Origin: Anaerolineae bacterium
GTDB taxonomy: Bacteria > Chloroflexota > Anaerolineae > B4-G1 > SLSP01
DNA length: 7,150 nucleotides
Direction of reading: 5' to 3'
Assembly (NCBI GenBank): GCA_016927095.1
Contig: JAFGNI010000029.1
Coordinates: forward strand, 1-7,150
Both the position numbers and the translations under genes were made by a program. Under the pieces are notes generated by a model, which saw only the letters and a program-made list of their open reading frames with translations, ran no database searches and was not told where the DNA came from. Position 1 is the first letter of the stretch; each line of letters begins with the position of its first letter. Shown here in pieces: positions 1 to 5,848 of the stretch.

Positions 1-1181
1 AGGCCGACGATGATCTCGCCTTTCAGCGTCCGCAGGACGAGGAAGGGTCGTGGGAAGTCACCCGCAGCGACCCTAAGCGGGGTCGTGGGCGGCCAGTGCC
101 GGTCATCCAGCAGCCGGCGGTAGTTCACATCGCCTTTGAGGATCACCAGATCGGCGGACGCGAGCTGGGCCATCAGCGTGGGCGGCATCGCCCTAAACGG
201 CAGGCAACGGGTCCAGAAGCGGTCTGTTGTGAGCACAAGGTGACCGGCGACCATCGCGCGGCCAAGACGCTCCCCTAGTGCCGCAAGCGGGGACTTCACG
301 GCAGCCCCAAGGCGGGCGAGGATCTCCATAATGTCTTGGGGCATCGCGTCGGAGACGAAAAAGGGCTGGTTCTTCAGATAGAAGACGACGCGTCGCGCTT
401 TGCCTGTGACAAGGAGATGATCGGCTAGGACAAGGTCGAAGAGCGCATCAGCACCGACGTTGTCGTTGATGAAGGCCACCTGATCGACGCCGTCTGCAAG
501 CTGCGCCCGGACCGCCTCCGTGTCGTCGATGAGGATGTTGGGGCGATCGGCAACCGTGTCCCCGATAGCTCGCTCGCGGACGGTGAAGTTGCTGAGGTCA
601 GCCCGATTTCCCCACAGGCTGGCGTGCAGAAGCGACGTGAAGCGCGCGTCGAGCGGCGTTTCGAGGAGGGTGGGCCAGATCTCCGCCAATTGCGTGACGG
701 CGGCTTCCTCTTGCACGCGCTTCTGTGTGCCGAAGGGGTCGTGACCCGCCCAAAGCCCAGATTGGAAATAGCGCACCGCCTCCAGCAGACGCCGGTAGAA
801 GTAGGCCTCTGCGAAGTACCATGGCACCTCCAGCCAGGTGCGTCCGGCAAAGCTGGTCAAGTGTGCTTGCCAGAAGGCAGCGTCGCCTCCGGTCTCCTGT
901 AGCGGTCGCATCTCGGAGGACCCGCCACCTGGTCTGGCTATCTCCTCACGGAAGGCCTCCAGAGCCGAGACGATATCCGGCGGATAGCCGTTGTCGGCGA
1001 TGACACGATCAATGATCTGCCCCTTCCGCTCGACGATCGTCTTTCGCGCAAACGAGCCCGGTTCCGACGTCATCAAGGGCGGTGGCAGGCGCCGCGAATC
1101 ACCGCGAATCTCCGCTGATCTTTGTTTTGATTCGCGGTGATTCGCGGTGATTCGCGGTTCGTGTGATGTATCGGCGGGCAT
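1..1181 (-). CDS. DUF89/ARMT1-family metal-dependent phosphatase, C-terminus cut by window edge
   Basis: Translating the minus strand from 1181 gives an open frame that runs off position 1 (393 codons plus 2 bases). Counting from an internal ATG at 1073, family landmarks are SLWGNRADLS (about 152-161), NDNVGADALFDLVLADHLL (about 203-221, with the Asp-Asn metal site), FVSDAM (about 239-244) and KGDVNYRRLLDDRHW (about 313-327). The frame ends in a typical LKGEIIVG close to the family C-terminus, so little is missing. Known members (human ARMT1, yeast YMR027W) are divalent-metal-dependent damage-control phosphatases acting on sugar phosphates such as fructose 1-phosphate. The exact substrate here is unknown. 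I prefer the ATG at 1181 because GGGAG lies 4 bases upstream, overlapping the TAG of the preceding dehydrogenase, whereas the ATG at 1073 has no recognisable ribosome site. The 36 extra residues are low-complexity, encoded by an inverted repeat, and lie before the conserved core, which starts near SFARKTIVERKG. The gap to the upstream gene is 8 bases, so the two are probably co-transcribed. Confidence 0.88.
   Translation of the reverse strand, partial: MPADTSHEPRITANHRESKQRSAEIRGDSRRLPPPLMTSEPGSFARKTIVERKGQIIDRVIADNGYPPDIVSALEAFREEIARPGGGSSEMRPLQETGGDAAFWQAHLTSFAGRTWLEVPWYFAEAYFYRRLLEAVRYFQSGLWAGHDPFGTQKRVQEEAAVTQLAEIWPTLLETPLDARFTSLLHASLWGNRADLSNFTVRERAIGDTVADRPNILIDDTEAVRAQLADGVDQVAFINDNVGADALFDLVLADHLLVTGKARRVVFYLKNQPFFVSDAMPQDIMEILARLGAAVKSPLAALGERLGRAMVAGHLVLTTDRFWTRCLPFRAMPPTLMAQLASADLVILKGDVNYRRLLDDRHWPPTTPLRVAAGDFPRPFLVLRTLKGEIIVG
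1091..1158. repeat. Large inverted repeat of decamers (possible stem-loop)
   Basis: Three exact tandem copies of GATTCGCGGT occupy 1129-1158. Three inverted copies occupy 1091-1120: GCCGCGAATC, ACCGCGAATC and the more degenerate TCCGCTGATC. The 8 bases between the arms, 1121-1128, are T-rich (TTTGTTTT). About 26 of 30 positions pair, so the RNA of either strand can form a long hairpin with an 8-base loop. It lies just downstream of the 588-residue dehydrogenase and inside the 5' part of the phosphatase frame if that gene starts at 1181, or in its untranslated leader if it starts at 1073. There is no T-run after the stem in the transcribed direction, so it is not a classical intrinsic terminator. 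mRNA stabilisation, attenuation or a dispersed genomic repeat are the options. Confidence 0.9.
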
Positions 1182-1185
1182 AGAT

Positions 1186-1191
1186 CTCCCT
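1186..1191 (-). promoter_or_regulatory. Ribosome binding site deciding the phosphatase start
   Basis: Read on the minus strand, AGGGAG ends 4 bases before the ATG at 1181 and overlaps the TAG stop codon (1192-1190) of the upstream dehydrogenase. This arrangement favours translational coupling of the two genes. It is also the main reason to start the phosphatase at 1181 rather than 1073. Confidence 0.6.
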
Positions 1192-2956
1192 ACCGGGCCA
1201 TCAGGCGGAGCAGCTCTGCCTCAGCCTCCTTTGTCCACTCGCTGCCGTTGCGGAGCTTGGCGTAGACCGTGGGTAGTTTATCCTCCAGATCGGTGATGGC
1301 TGTAAGGGGCAGCGGCTTGATGTGCGGGTAGATCACGATCTTGCCAGGGTAAGCGGTCTCTTCAACCGCTTTCAGCCCGTCCCACGCCGCTTCCAGCGAG
1401 CCGATGGCGGCGACAGAGCGGTTCGGGGAGAGTTGTCCGGTCTCGGCTTGGAAGAGCATCGAACGCATATTCTCGATGGTGGAGGCAGAGTGGCCGATGA
1501 CGCGCGTGCCCCTCAAGTAGGCGCCGCTGAGGTCGATGGGGGCGGACTTGCCGCGCGCTACACCGGCAAAGATGTTCATCACGCTCCCTTGGCCCAGATA
1601 GGTGGCGGCGTCGGCGATCACAGGGGGTACAGGGGCCAAGATGATGATGTCATCGAAGCCCCTGGCTTTGAAGTCCGCCATCACGGGGTCGTGGGTCTCT
1701 TTGTTCATCGGGTTGAGGCAGATGAAGTCGATGCCCCTCTCCTCGGCTTCAGCCGCGAAGCTGGTGCACAGATCGTTGAGGCGCTCGTCGCTGATGTCGG
1801 TGCAGACGATGGTGCCCGGCGGCTCCGCCGACTCAATGGCCCGCTGGACGTGCATACGGCCCATCGGGCCACCGGCACCCACGAACCAGACCGCGCCCCG
1901 GGGCTTGAGCGTCGAACGGGCTGGGACTTCGCTGTGGGCCTTGGCGATATCGGTATCGGCGGTACCCACGTAGAGCCAGCGGTTGTAGTGGACGCGACCG
2001 ACATCCAGGTTGACGCGGCGCGGCATTGGCGTGTCGGCGATGATCGCCATGATGCCGTAGCTCGCCAGGTTGGGGCTCGCCCGCTCGATCACGTCCGGAT
2101 CCGCGCCCAGAATGACGATGTCGTCGATGCCGGGCCCGCTGCCGGTGGTTTCGGCCGGCGACGCTGGGGAGTCATCGGTCTCTACGCTCGACGGGTCCGG
2201 CAGCTCCGGCACATCGACGACCTCGATACCCAGGGTCGCAGCCTGCGCCCGCAGCCACGCCTCAAACGCTGTGGGGACATGGGTGAGCAGCAGCTTGTCC
2301 GGATGGGCCTGCTTGTCGAAGCCCTTGCTGATCGTGTAGTTGTCTTTGGCCAGATCCGTCCCAATGACCCACATCGTCCCTTTGGGGCGCAGCATCGTCC
2401 GGTAGCGGAGCTCATAGGCCGCGATGACGCATGCCCACGGCTCGGTCAGGGCTGCCTCGGCGTAGCCAGTGCTGGGCGCCACGGGGATGAGGTAGTTGCC
2501 ATGATCGCCGTTGAGCACGCGCTGATCGATGACGGTGCAGTCGGACAGCCCGCCTTGGATCTCATAGCCGTAGGCATAGCCGACACCGTTGACAAAGATG
2601 TCGGCCTGCACGATGAACCGGTCGCCTACCTTGTAGTCATCTTTAAGGTCCTCGCCAACGCCCACCACGGTCAGGCTGACCTCGTGGCCCAGGACGATGG
2701 GATCCTCTTTCATATCACGATAGATGCGGGGATGCTCCTGTCCGGCGCGGATCACCTTGATATCTGAGAAGCAGTGCCCACAGGCATCGTGGCGCACGAG
2801 GAGCTCGTCGGGGCCATATTCGGGCATCGGTACCTCGATAGGCTTCCTGTCCACCCCCAGGTTCTCAAACCCCGCTCCGTAGAGCGGCCAAATCCGGTTC
2901 ATCTCGGGCAGCGGCGCATCGGCACGCTTGTAGGCTTCGAACTTGTCGGTTGTCAT
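1190..2956 (-). CDS. Zinc-dependent medium-chain dehydrogenase with duplicated Rossmann module (588 aa)
   Basis: The N-terminal GroES-like catalytic domain (about 35-190) has the sorbitol-dehydrogenase-type zinc set: Cys62 in GHCFSD, His91-Glu92 in LGHE, and Glu172 in TEPWAC. The four-cysteine structural zinc lobe is absent. A nucleotide-binding Rossmann domain with the glycine motif GAGGPMG (360-366) occupies about 354-495. The GAGGPMG-MHV stretch resembles L-sorbose-1-phosphate reductase-like enzymes. Between these, residues about 193-340 look like another copy of the same Rossmann unit, with a Pro/Ser/Thr/Asp-rich linker at about 250-275 and no glycine motif. This explains the length of 588 residues against the usual 340-410. 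The expected reaction is NAD(P)-dependent oxidation of a polyol or sugar alcohol, or the reverse; the substrate is unknown. The start has AAAGGAG 10 bases upstream. The gene is followed after 8 bases by the ARMT1-type phosphatase. Confidence 0.88.
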   Translation of the reverse strand: MTTDKFEAYKRADAPLPEMNRIWPLYGAGFENLGVDRKPIEVPMPEYGPDELLVRHDACGHCFSDIKVIRAGQEHPRIYRDMKEDPIVLGHEVSLTVVGVGEDLKDDYKVGDRFIVQADIFVNGVGYAYGYEIQGGLSDCTVIDQRVLNGDHGNYLIPVAPSTGYAEAALTEPWACVIAAYELRYRTMLRPKGTMWVIGTDLAKDNYTISKGFDKQAHPDKLLLTHVPTAFEAWLRAQAATLGIEVVDVPELPDPSSVETDDSPASPAETTGSGPGIDDIVILGADPDVIERASPNLASYGIMAIIADTPMPRRVNLDVGRVHYNRWLYVGTADTDIAKAHSEVPARSTLKPRGAVWFVGAGGPMGRMHVQRAIESAEPPGTIVCTDISDERLNDLCTSFAAEAEERGIDFICLNPMNKETHDPVMADFKARGFDDIIILAPVPPVIADAATYLGQGSVMNIFAGVARGKSAPIDLSGAYLRGTRVIGHSASTIENMRSMLFQAETGQLSPNRSVAAIGSLEAAWDGLKAVEETAYPGKIVIYPHIKPLPLTAITDLEDKLPTVYAKLRNGSEWTKEAEAELLRLMAR

Positions 2957-2966
2957 CTCACAGTAT

Positions 2967-2973
2967 CTCCTTT
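2967..2973 (-). promoter_or_regulatory. Ribosome binding site of the 588-residue dehydrogenase
   Basis: AAAGGAG on the minus strand, 10 bases before the ATG at 2956. It sits directly after the AAAGTCG heptamer array, so the array is in the leader or immediately upstream of the gene. I found no convincing -35/-10 promoter in the gap. Confidence 0.7.
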
Positions 2974-2981
2974 GTTCATTG

Positions 2982-3030
2982 AAAGTCGTAAGTCGAAAGT
3001 CGGAAGTCGAAAGTCATGAGTCGAAAGTCA
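2982..3030. repeat. Heptanucleotide array 1 (consensus AAAGTCG, 7 units)
   Basis: Seven consecutive units keep an exact 7-base period: AAAGTCG, TAAGTCG, AAAGTCG, GAAGTCG, AAAGTCA, TGAGTCG, AAAGTCA. Variation falls mostly on the first two bases and the last base, while AGTC is invariant. The array lies just upstream of the dehydrogenase ribosome site. It resembles in style the short tandemly repeated heptanucleotides described in cyanobacteria, but the sequence is not identified with any named family. Confidence 0.9.
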
Positions 3031-3068
3031 GGATCAGTGCCGGCGGTGGGATTCACAGTGCTTCCACC

Positions 3069-3089
3069 ATTCACGATTCACCATTCACG
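3069..3089. repeat. Heptanucleotide array 2 (consensus ATTCACG, 3 units)
   Basis: Three units with exact 7-base period: ATTCACG, ATTCACC, ATTCACG. A lone related ATTCACA lies at 3051-3057. The unit is a rotation of the reverse complement of the GAATCGT unit in array 3, so arrays 2 and 3 are the same repeat in opposite orientations. Confidence 0.8.
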
Positions 3090-3127
3090 GTCTCTGAAGC
3101 AGGAAGGGGTCGAACACCGATCATGTC

Positions 3128-3139
3128 CTGTCCCGACAG
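3128..3139. promoter_or_regulatory. Short palindrome, possible operator
   Basis: CTGTC and GACAG are 5-base inverted arms separated by CC, in the only stretch between arrays 2 and 3 that is not repetitive. CATG occurs close to both sides (3122-3125 and 3140-3143). Its position, about 170 bases upstream of the dehydrogenase start, would allow a regulator site. A 12-base palindrome can arise by chance. Confidence 0.25.
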
Positions 3140-3142
3140 CAT

Positions 3143-3236
3143 GAATCAAGACTCCTGACTCAAGACGCTCCCCGAGTCCTGAATCGTGCGTCGTGAATCG
3201 TGACGTCAGCATCGTGCATCGTGACTGCGGTATCGT
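3143..3236. repeat. Heptanucleotide array 3 (consensus GAATCGT, about 12 units)
   Basis: From 3174 to 3236 nine consecutive units keep a strict 7-base period: GAGTCCT, GAATCGT, GCGTCGT, GAATCGT, GACGTCA, GCATCGT, GCATCGT, GACTGCG, GTATCGT. Three further related units lie at 3143-3163 (GAATCAA, GACTCCT, GACTCAA). The array begins about 10 bases past the stop of the URO-D-like gene at 3247. It fills the 3' flank where a terminator would be expected, and no T-run terminator is visible. Confidence 0.85.
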
Positions 3237-3246
3237 GTCGCTTCTC

Positions 3247-4359
3247 TCAGTCGTACCTCGTGTGCTCCTGCACGCACTTCATCAGCCATCGCATCCGGCC
3301 CACGCCCGTGCCCGCAGCCAGGGAGCCGGCGGTGGCGATGTTGAGGCCCCCGTTCTGGCCTGCCTTGTGGAAGTCGGCGATGACCTGCGCCTTGATCTCC
3401 TCGGCGGTGCCGTTGCGGAGCAGGAAGGGCGGCATCTGGCCGTTGATGTAGGCGTCGGGCATCTTCTCCCGGATCAGGGCGGCGTCGACGGTCGGGCCGT
3501 AGTTGACCTCACGGATACCAAGCTCGTATTGCATGTCGAGCAGATGGCCCATCGCGCTGTCGGAGTGCTGGTACCGTCGGGCGTCACCCGGCGCCATCGC
3601 GTTCAGGACGCGGTCCAGGACCGGGAAGCAGTATTCGCGATAGAGGCTGCGGTTGAAGAGCGCGGAGTTGTCGTCGGTGATCCACCATCCGGGGTGGGGA
3701 TTGCCGCTGAACTTACGCAGAAAGGTGTTGAGCTCGACCATCTTCTCTGCCAGGATGTCTCGGAACCGGTGCATCAAGTCCGGATGGTCCATCATCCAGA
3801 AGAAGACATTCTCGGGTGTGAGCACCGATGTCATTATCGTCGCAGGTCCGCGGCTGCCCGTGCCGAGATGAGGCACCGGTTTGCCGGCAGCCTTGCGCGC
3901 CTCCCACTCCGCCCGATAGGGCGCCGGCAGCGCCCACGTGGCGATGTCCGTTGTCTCCGCAAGATCCAAGACCTCTGCAAAGGCGTCGGGATCGTCGGTG
4001 ACTGGCGTTAGCCAGGGCGTGCCGCCCTCGTGGTATTCGAAGTAGCAGCCGAAGAGGTTCTCAATGCGATGCGGTTCGTGTTCCCACGTGTCCTCGTTGA
4101 AGAAGGCGCGCCCTACGTAGGTCAGCGTGACTTCGTTGACCTGGCGATGCAGGGCGTCCCGGTAGGCCTTGTCCTGGTAGTAGCGCAGGGTCGAGGGCAC
4201 GTCCGCGAATTCGAAGATCCAATGGTCATCCGGTGAGAAGGAGAGCGAACACCGTGGCTTGTCCAAGGTGAAGGCCTGGCACGCCGCGTTCTCCTCCCAG
4301 AAGCCCTCAAGGTCGAGGTCCTGGGTCATCTCAAGGAAGACGTCTTCAATGATAGGCAT
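3247..4359 (-). CDS. URO-D superfamily protein, divergent (370 aa)
   Basis: The C-terminal half carries the URO-D/methyltransferase barrel signature: GPATIMTSVLTPENVFFWMM (about 171-190, followed by DHPDLMHRF), GWWITDDNSALF (about 224-235), RYQHSDSAMGHLLDMQYELG (about 262-281), NYGPT, and NGQMPPFLLRNGTAEEI (about 306-322). The place where zinc-dependent members (MtaA/MtbA type) have His-x-Cys reads His-Ser-Asp, so the usual zinc cysteine is missing. The arginine-rich N-terminal motif of true heme-pathway uroporphyrinogen decarboxylase is also not seen. A role in heme synthesis is therefore unlikely; a methyltransferase-like or lyase role in a catabolic operon is possible. AAGGAGG at 4370-4376 lies 10 bases before the ATG at 4359 but only one base before an in-frame GTG at 4368, so ATG is the better start. 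The gene follows the small ORF by 5 bases. Confidence 0.88.
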   Translation of the reverse strand: MPIIEDVFLEMTQDLDLEGFWEENAACQAFTLDKPRCSLSFSPDDHWIFEFADVPSTLRYYQDKAYRDALHRQVNEVTLTYVGRAFFNEDTWEHEPHRIENLFGCYFEYHEGGTPWLTPVTDDPDAFAEVLDLAETTDIATWALPAPYRAEWEARKAAGKPVPHLGTGSRGPATIMTSVLTPENVFFWMMDHPDLMHRFRDILAEKMVELNTFLRKFSGNPHPGWWITDDNSALFNRSLYREYCFPVLDRVLNAMAPGDARRYQHSDSAMGHLLDMQYELGIREVNYGPTVDAALIREKMPDAYINGQMPPFLLRNGTAEEIKAQVIADFHKAGQNGGLNIATAGSLAAGTGVGRMRWLMKCVQEHTRYD

Positions 4360-4364
4360 CCGGA

Positions 4365-4466
4365 TCACGCCTCCTTCGGCTTTTGCCCAATGTCGAAGGC
4401 CGGCCCCAAGAAGTCACCCACACCAGGGCAGACGATGGTTTTGGCGCCACGTGACTGCTTTTTCAT
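4365..4466 (-). CDS. Small ORF of 33 codons, unknown function
   Basis: On the minus strand, AGGAGG (4472-4477) stands 5 bases before ATG at 4466, the best ribosome site in the window. The frame encodes a basic N-terminus (MKKQSRGAK), then TIVCPGVGDFLGPAFDIG with a single cysteine at residue 13, and a charged tail (QKPKEA), ending in TGA at 4365-4367. It fits exactly between the PHP-type gene (13 bases after its stop) and the second URO-D-like gene (5 bases before its ATG). The ribosome site of the next gene lies within its last codons, which suggests coupled translation. There is no signal peptide or membrane segment. I do not recognise the sequence. It could be a functional microprotein, a leader peptide that controls the downstream gene, or a decayed remnant. 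Spacing and ribosome site argue that it is translated. Confidence 0.6.
   Translation of the reverse strand: MKKQSRGAKTIVCPGVGDFLGPAFDIGQKPKEA
4370..4376 (-). promoter_or_regulatory. Ribosome binding site deciding the second URO-D-like start
   Basis: AAGGAGG on the minus strand lies inside the last codons of the small ORF. It is 1 base from an in-frame GTG (4368) and 10 bases from ATG (4359), so it supports ATG as the start. Confidence 0.65.
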
Positions 4467-4471
4467 ATCGA

Positions 4472-4477
4472 CCTCCT
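4472..4477 (-). promoter_or_regulatory. Consensus ribosome binding site of the small ORF
   Basis: AGGAGG on the minus strand with a 5-base spacer to ATG at 4466, located directly after the stop of the PHP-type gene (4480). No other start codon uses it, so it is the main evidence that the 33-codon frame is translated. Confidence 0.7.
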
Positions 4478-4479
4478 GC

Positions 4480-5835
4480 TCAAGACTGACCCACACGCAG
4501 CACGTCGTCGGGATCCGGGCCGGTACCGAGATCGCGGAGCCGGGTCAGGGTTGCCGTGCCCGGTGGCAACGCGCGCCCAACTTGCGTGTAGAAGGCATTG
4601 CGTTCGCGACGGTCTGGGAAGTGACCGACAGCCCAAGCGCTCTGATAGCCCAGCCCGACGGCGCGGTGCAGAGTTGTGTGTGCATAGACGAAGTAGGCGC
4701 CATCGAGGAAGATGCGCCGGACCGGGGCCATCTCCGGCGCATCGAAGTTGTCGATCAGCGGTGTGCCGTAGGCATTCATCTCCGTCCCAACGTTGATGGG
4801 CAGCGCCAGCGACTCCGCGAGCGCCACCACGTCGTAGAGGTTCTGCAGCTTCACTCCCTTGGCCTGGCGATCGGCGATGTTCCAGTTGCGGTCCGGGACA
4901 ATGTTGAGCGCGACCGCGCCCTTGTCGATCATCAGGTCGAAGAGCTCTTCGGCAGCCTGTTCGCCTTCCGACGTACCATCGAGCCACGTAATCGTGGGCA
5001 GGGCACCGCACGCCGCGATCATCTTGTTGACCTCGTCGATGGGGGGGAAAGTATCGGGTCCGGGCTGGACGTAGCCGACGCCGCCTCGCTTCATCAGCTT
5101 GGACCGCACAAGGTTCTGGATGGCCGGCCCGTGGTCGATGACCGCCGCGACCTTTGCCTCGGGGACGTCGAGCTTGGCGGCCCAGAAATGCACAGGATCG
5201 TGCACGGTGGCTGCCGCGACGGTGACATAGGCAAGGCAGATATGGCGCTCTGTCGGATTGCCCGCAGGCGTCAGCGGCAGCACGTCGCGCTCGTAATCGA
5301 CCGCGACGGGATCCAGGAAGCTGTTGACGCGCGCAATCAGATCGAGGTTGCGGTCGACAGCCCGCCGGCGCATGGTGTCGATGATGCGCTGCGCCATAGC
5401 CTCGCCCTCGGGCACTTGGCTGGACGCAAAGCCGATGCCCATATGGTACGTGATCCCCGGCTCCCCGGGAGAGTTGATCTCGCGCGCGGCGAACTCTGGG
5501 AGGTAGGCGCGGGTCTCCATCCCGGTGCTGGCTCGCAGGGCGAGCATATCTGCGACCCTGAGCCATTCGTCGACGGCATCGAGGATGTCGAAGTCAACGA
5601 TGCCCATCAGCTTGTAGCCCCGCCGCTTCGCCAACCACGCCAAGCCGGTCGGCGAATAGCCGTAGCCGTTGAAGGAGAAGAAGGTGTGGCAATGCATGTT
5701 AGCCACTTCGTCAGCAGGCGGGAGCGTCAGTGTGCCGTCTGCCACAAGGGCCAGCAGGGCATCCAGCGCCTGAGCGCGGGCCGACGGGTCGAAGTGGTTG
5801 AGCTGTTCCTCCAGGGCGGTGATCTCTTGGTTCAT
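4480..5835 (-). CDS. PHP-domain metal-dependent hydrolase-like protein (451 aa)
   Basis: The PHP signature is recognisable: His48-x-His50 in MHCHTFFS (motif I), GIVDFDI at about 79-84 in the place of the usual Asp-His (motif II), GMETRA at about 105-110 with a metal-type Glu, YHMGIGF (about 130-136), GTEMNAYGTP (about 350-359) and VYAHTTLH (about 384-390). PHP proteins are barrel-type phosphoesterases or hydrolases with a two- or three-metal centre. The His of motif II is replaced by Phe82, so one metal site may be altered. The frame could extend to an ATG at 5916, but that would overlap the upstream gene. The ATG at 5835 has AAGGA 7 bases upstream and leaves a clean 13-base gap, so it is the start chosen. 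About 40 residues precede the PHP core. The substrate is unknown; the operon suggests a small catabolic intermediate. Confidence 0.82.
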   Translation of the reverse strand: MNQEITALEEQLNHFDPSARAQALDALLALVADGTLTLPPADEVANMHCHTFFSFNGYGYSPTGLAWLAKRRGYKLMGIVDFDILDAVDEWLRVADMLALRASTGMETRAYLPEFAAREINSPGEPGITYHMGIGFASSQVPEGEAMAQRIIDTMRRRAVDRNLDLIARVNSFLDPVAVDYERDVLPLTPAGNPTERHICLAYVTVAAATVHDPVHFWAAKLDVPEAKVAAVIDHGPAIQNLVRSKLMKRGGVGYVQPGPDTFPPIDEVNKMIAACGALPTITWLDGTSEGEQAAEELFDLMIDKGAVALNIVPDRNWNIADRQAKGVKLQNLYDVVALAESLALPINVGTEMNAYGTPLIDNFDAPEMAPVRRIFLDGAYFVYAHTTLHRAVGLGYQSAWAVGHFPDRRERNAFYTQVGRALPPGTATLTRLRDLGTGPDPDDVLRVGQS

Positions 5836-5848
5836 CAACGGTTCCTTC

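Noticed and set aside
425..850. Minus-strand open frame of 141 codons overlapping the phosphatase
   Set aside because: It is an alternative frame of the phosphatase. Arg/Ser-rich composition and no motif mark it as a shadow.
1322..2767. Long plus-strand open frame of 481 codons opposite the 588-residue dehydrogenase
   Set aside because: Its product is rich in His, Asp, Val and Arg with no recognisable domain, and it lies exactly antisense to a gene with clear zinc and Rossmann motifs. It is a GC-bias shadow.
3091..3149. Minus-strand promoter-like pair TTGATT and CATGAT with 18-base spacing, and a 17-codon frame at about 3071-3125
   Set aside because: Only 4 of 6 matches in each promoter box, and the frame runs into a repeat array with no convincing ribosome site.
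2982..3236. CRISPR array
   Set aside because: Units are 7 bases in immediate tandem with no unique spacers.
3193..4011. Plus-strand open frame of 272 codons opposite the second URO-D-like gene
   Set aside because: It starts inside the heptamer array, runs antisense to a conserved gene, and has no recognisable product.
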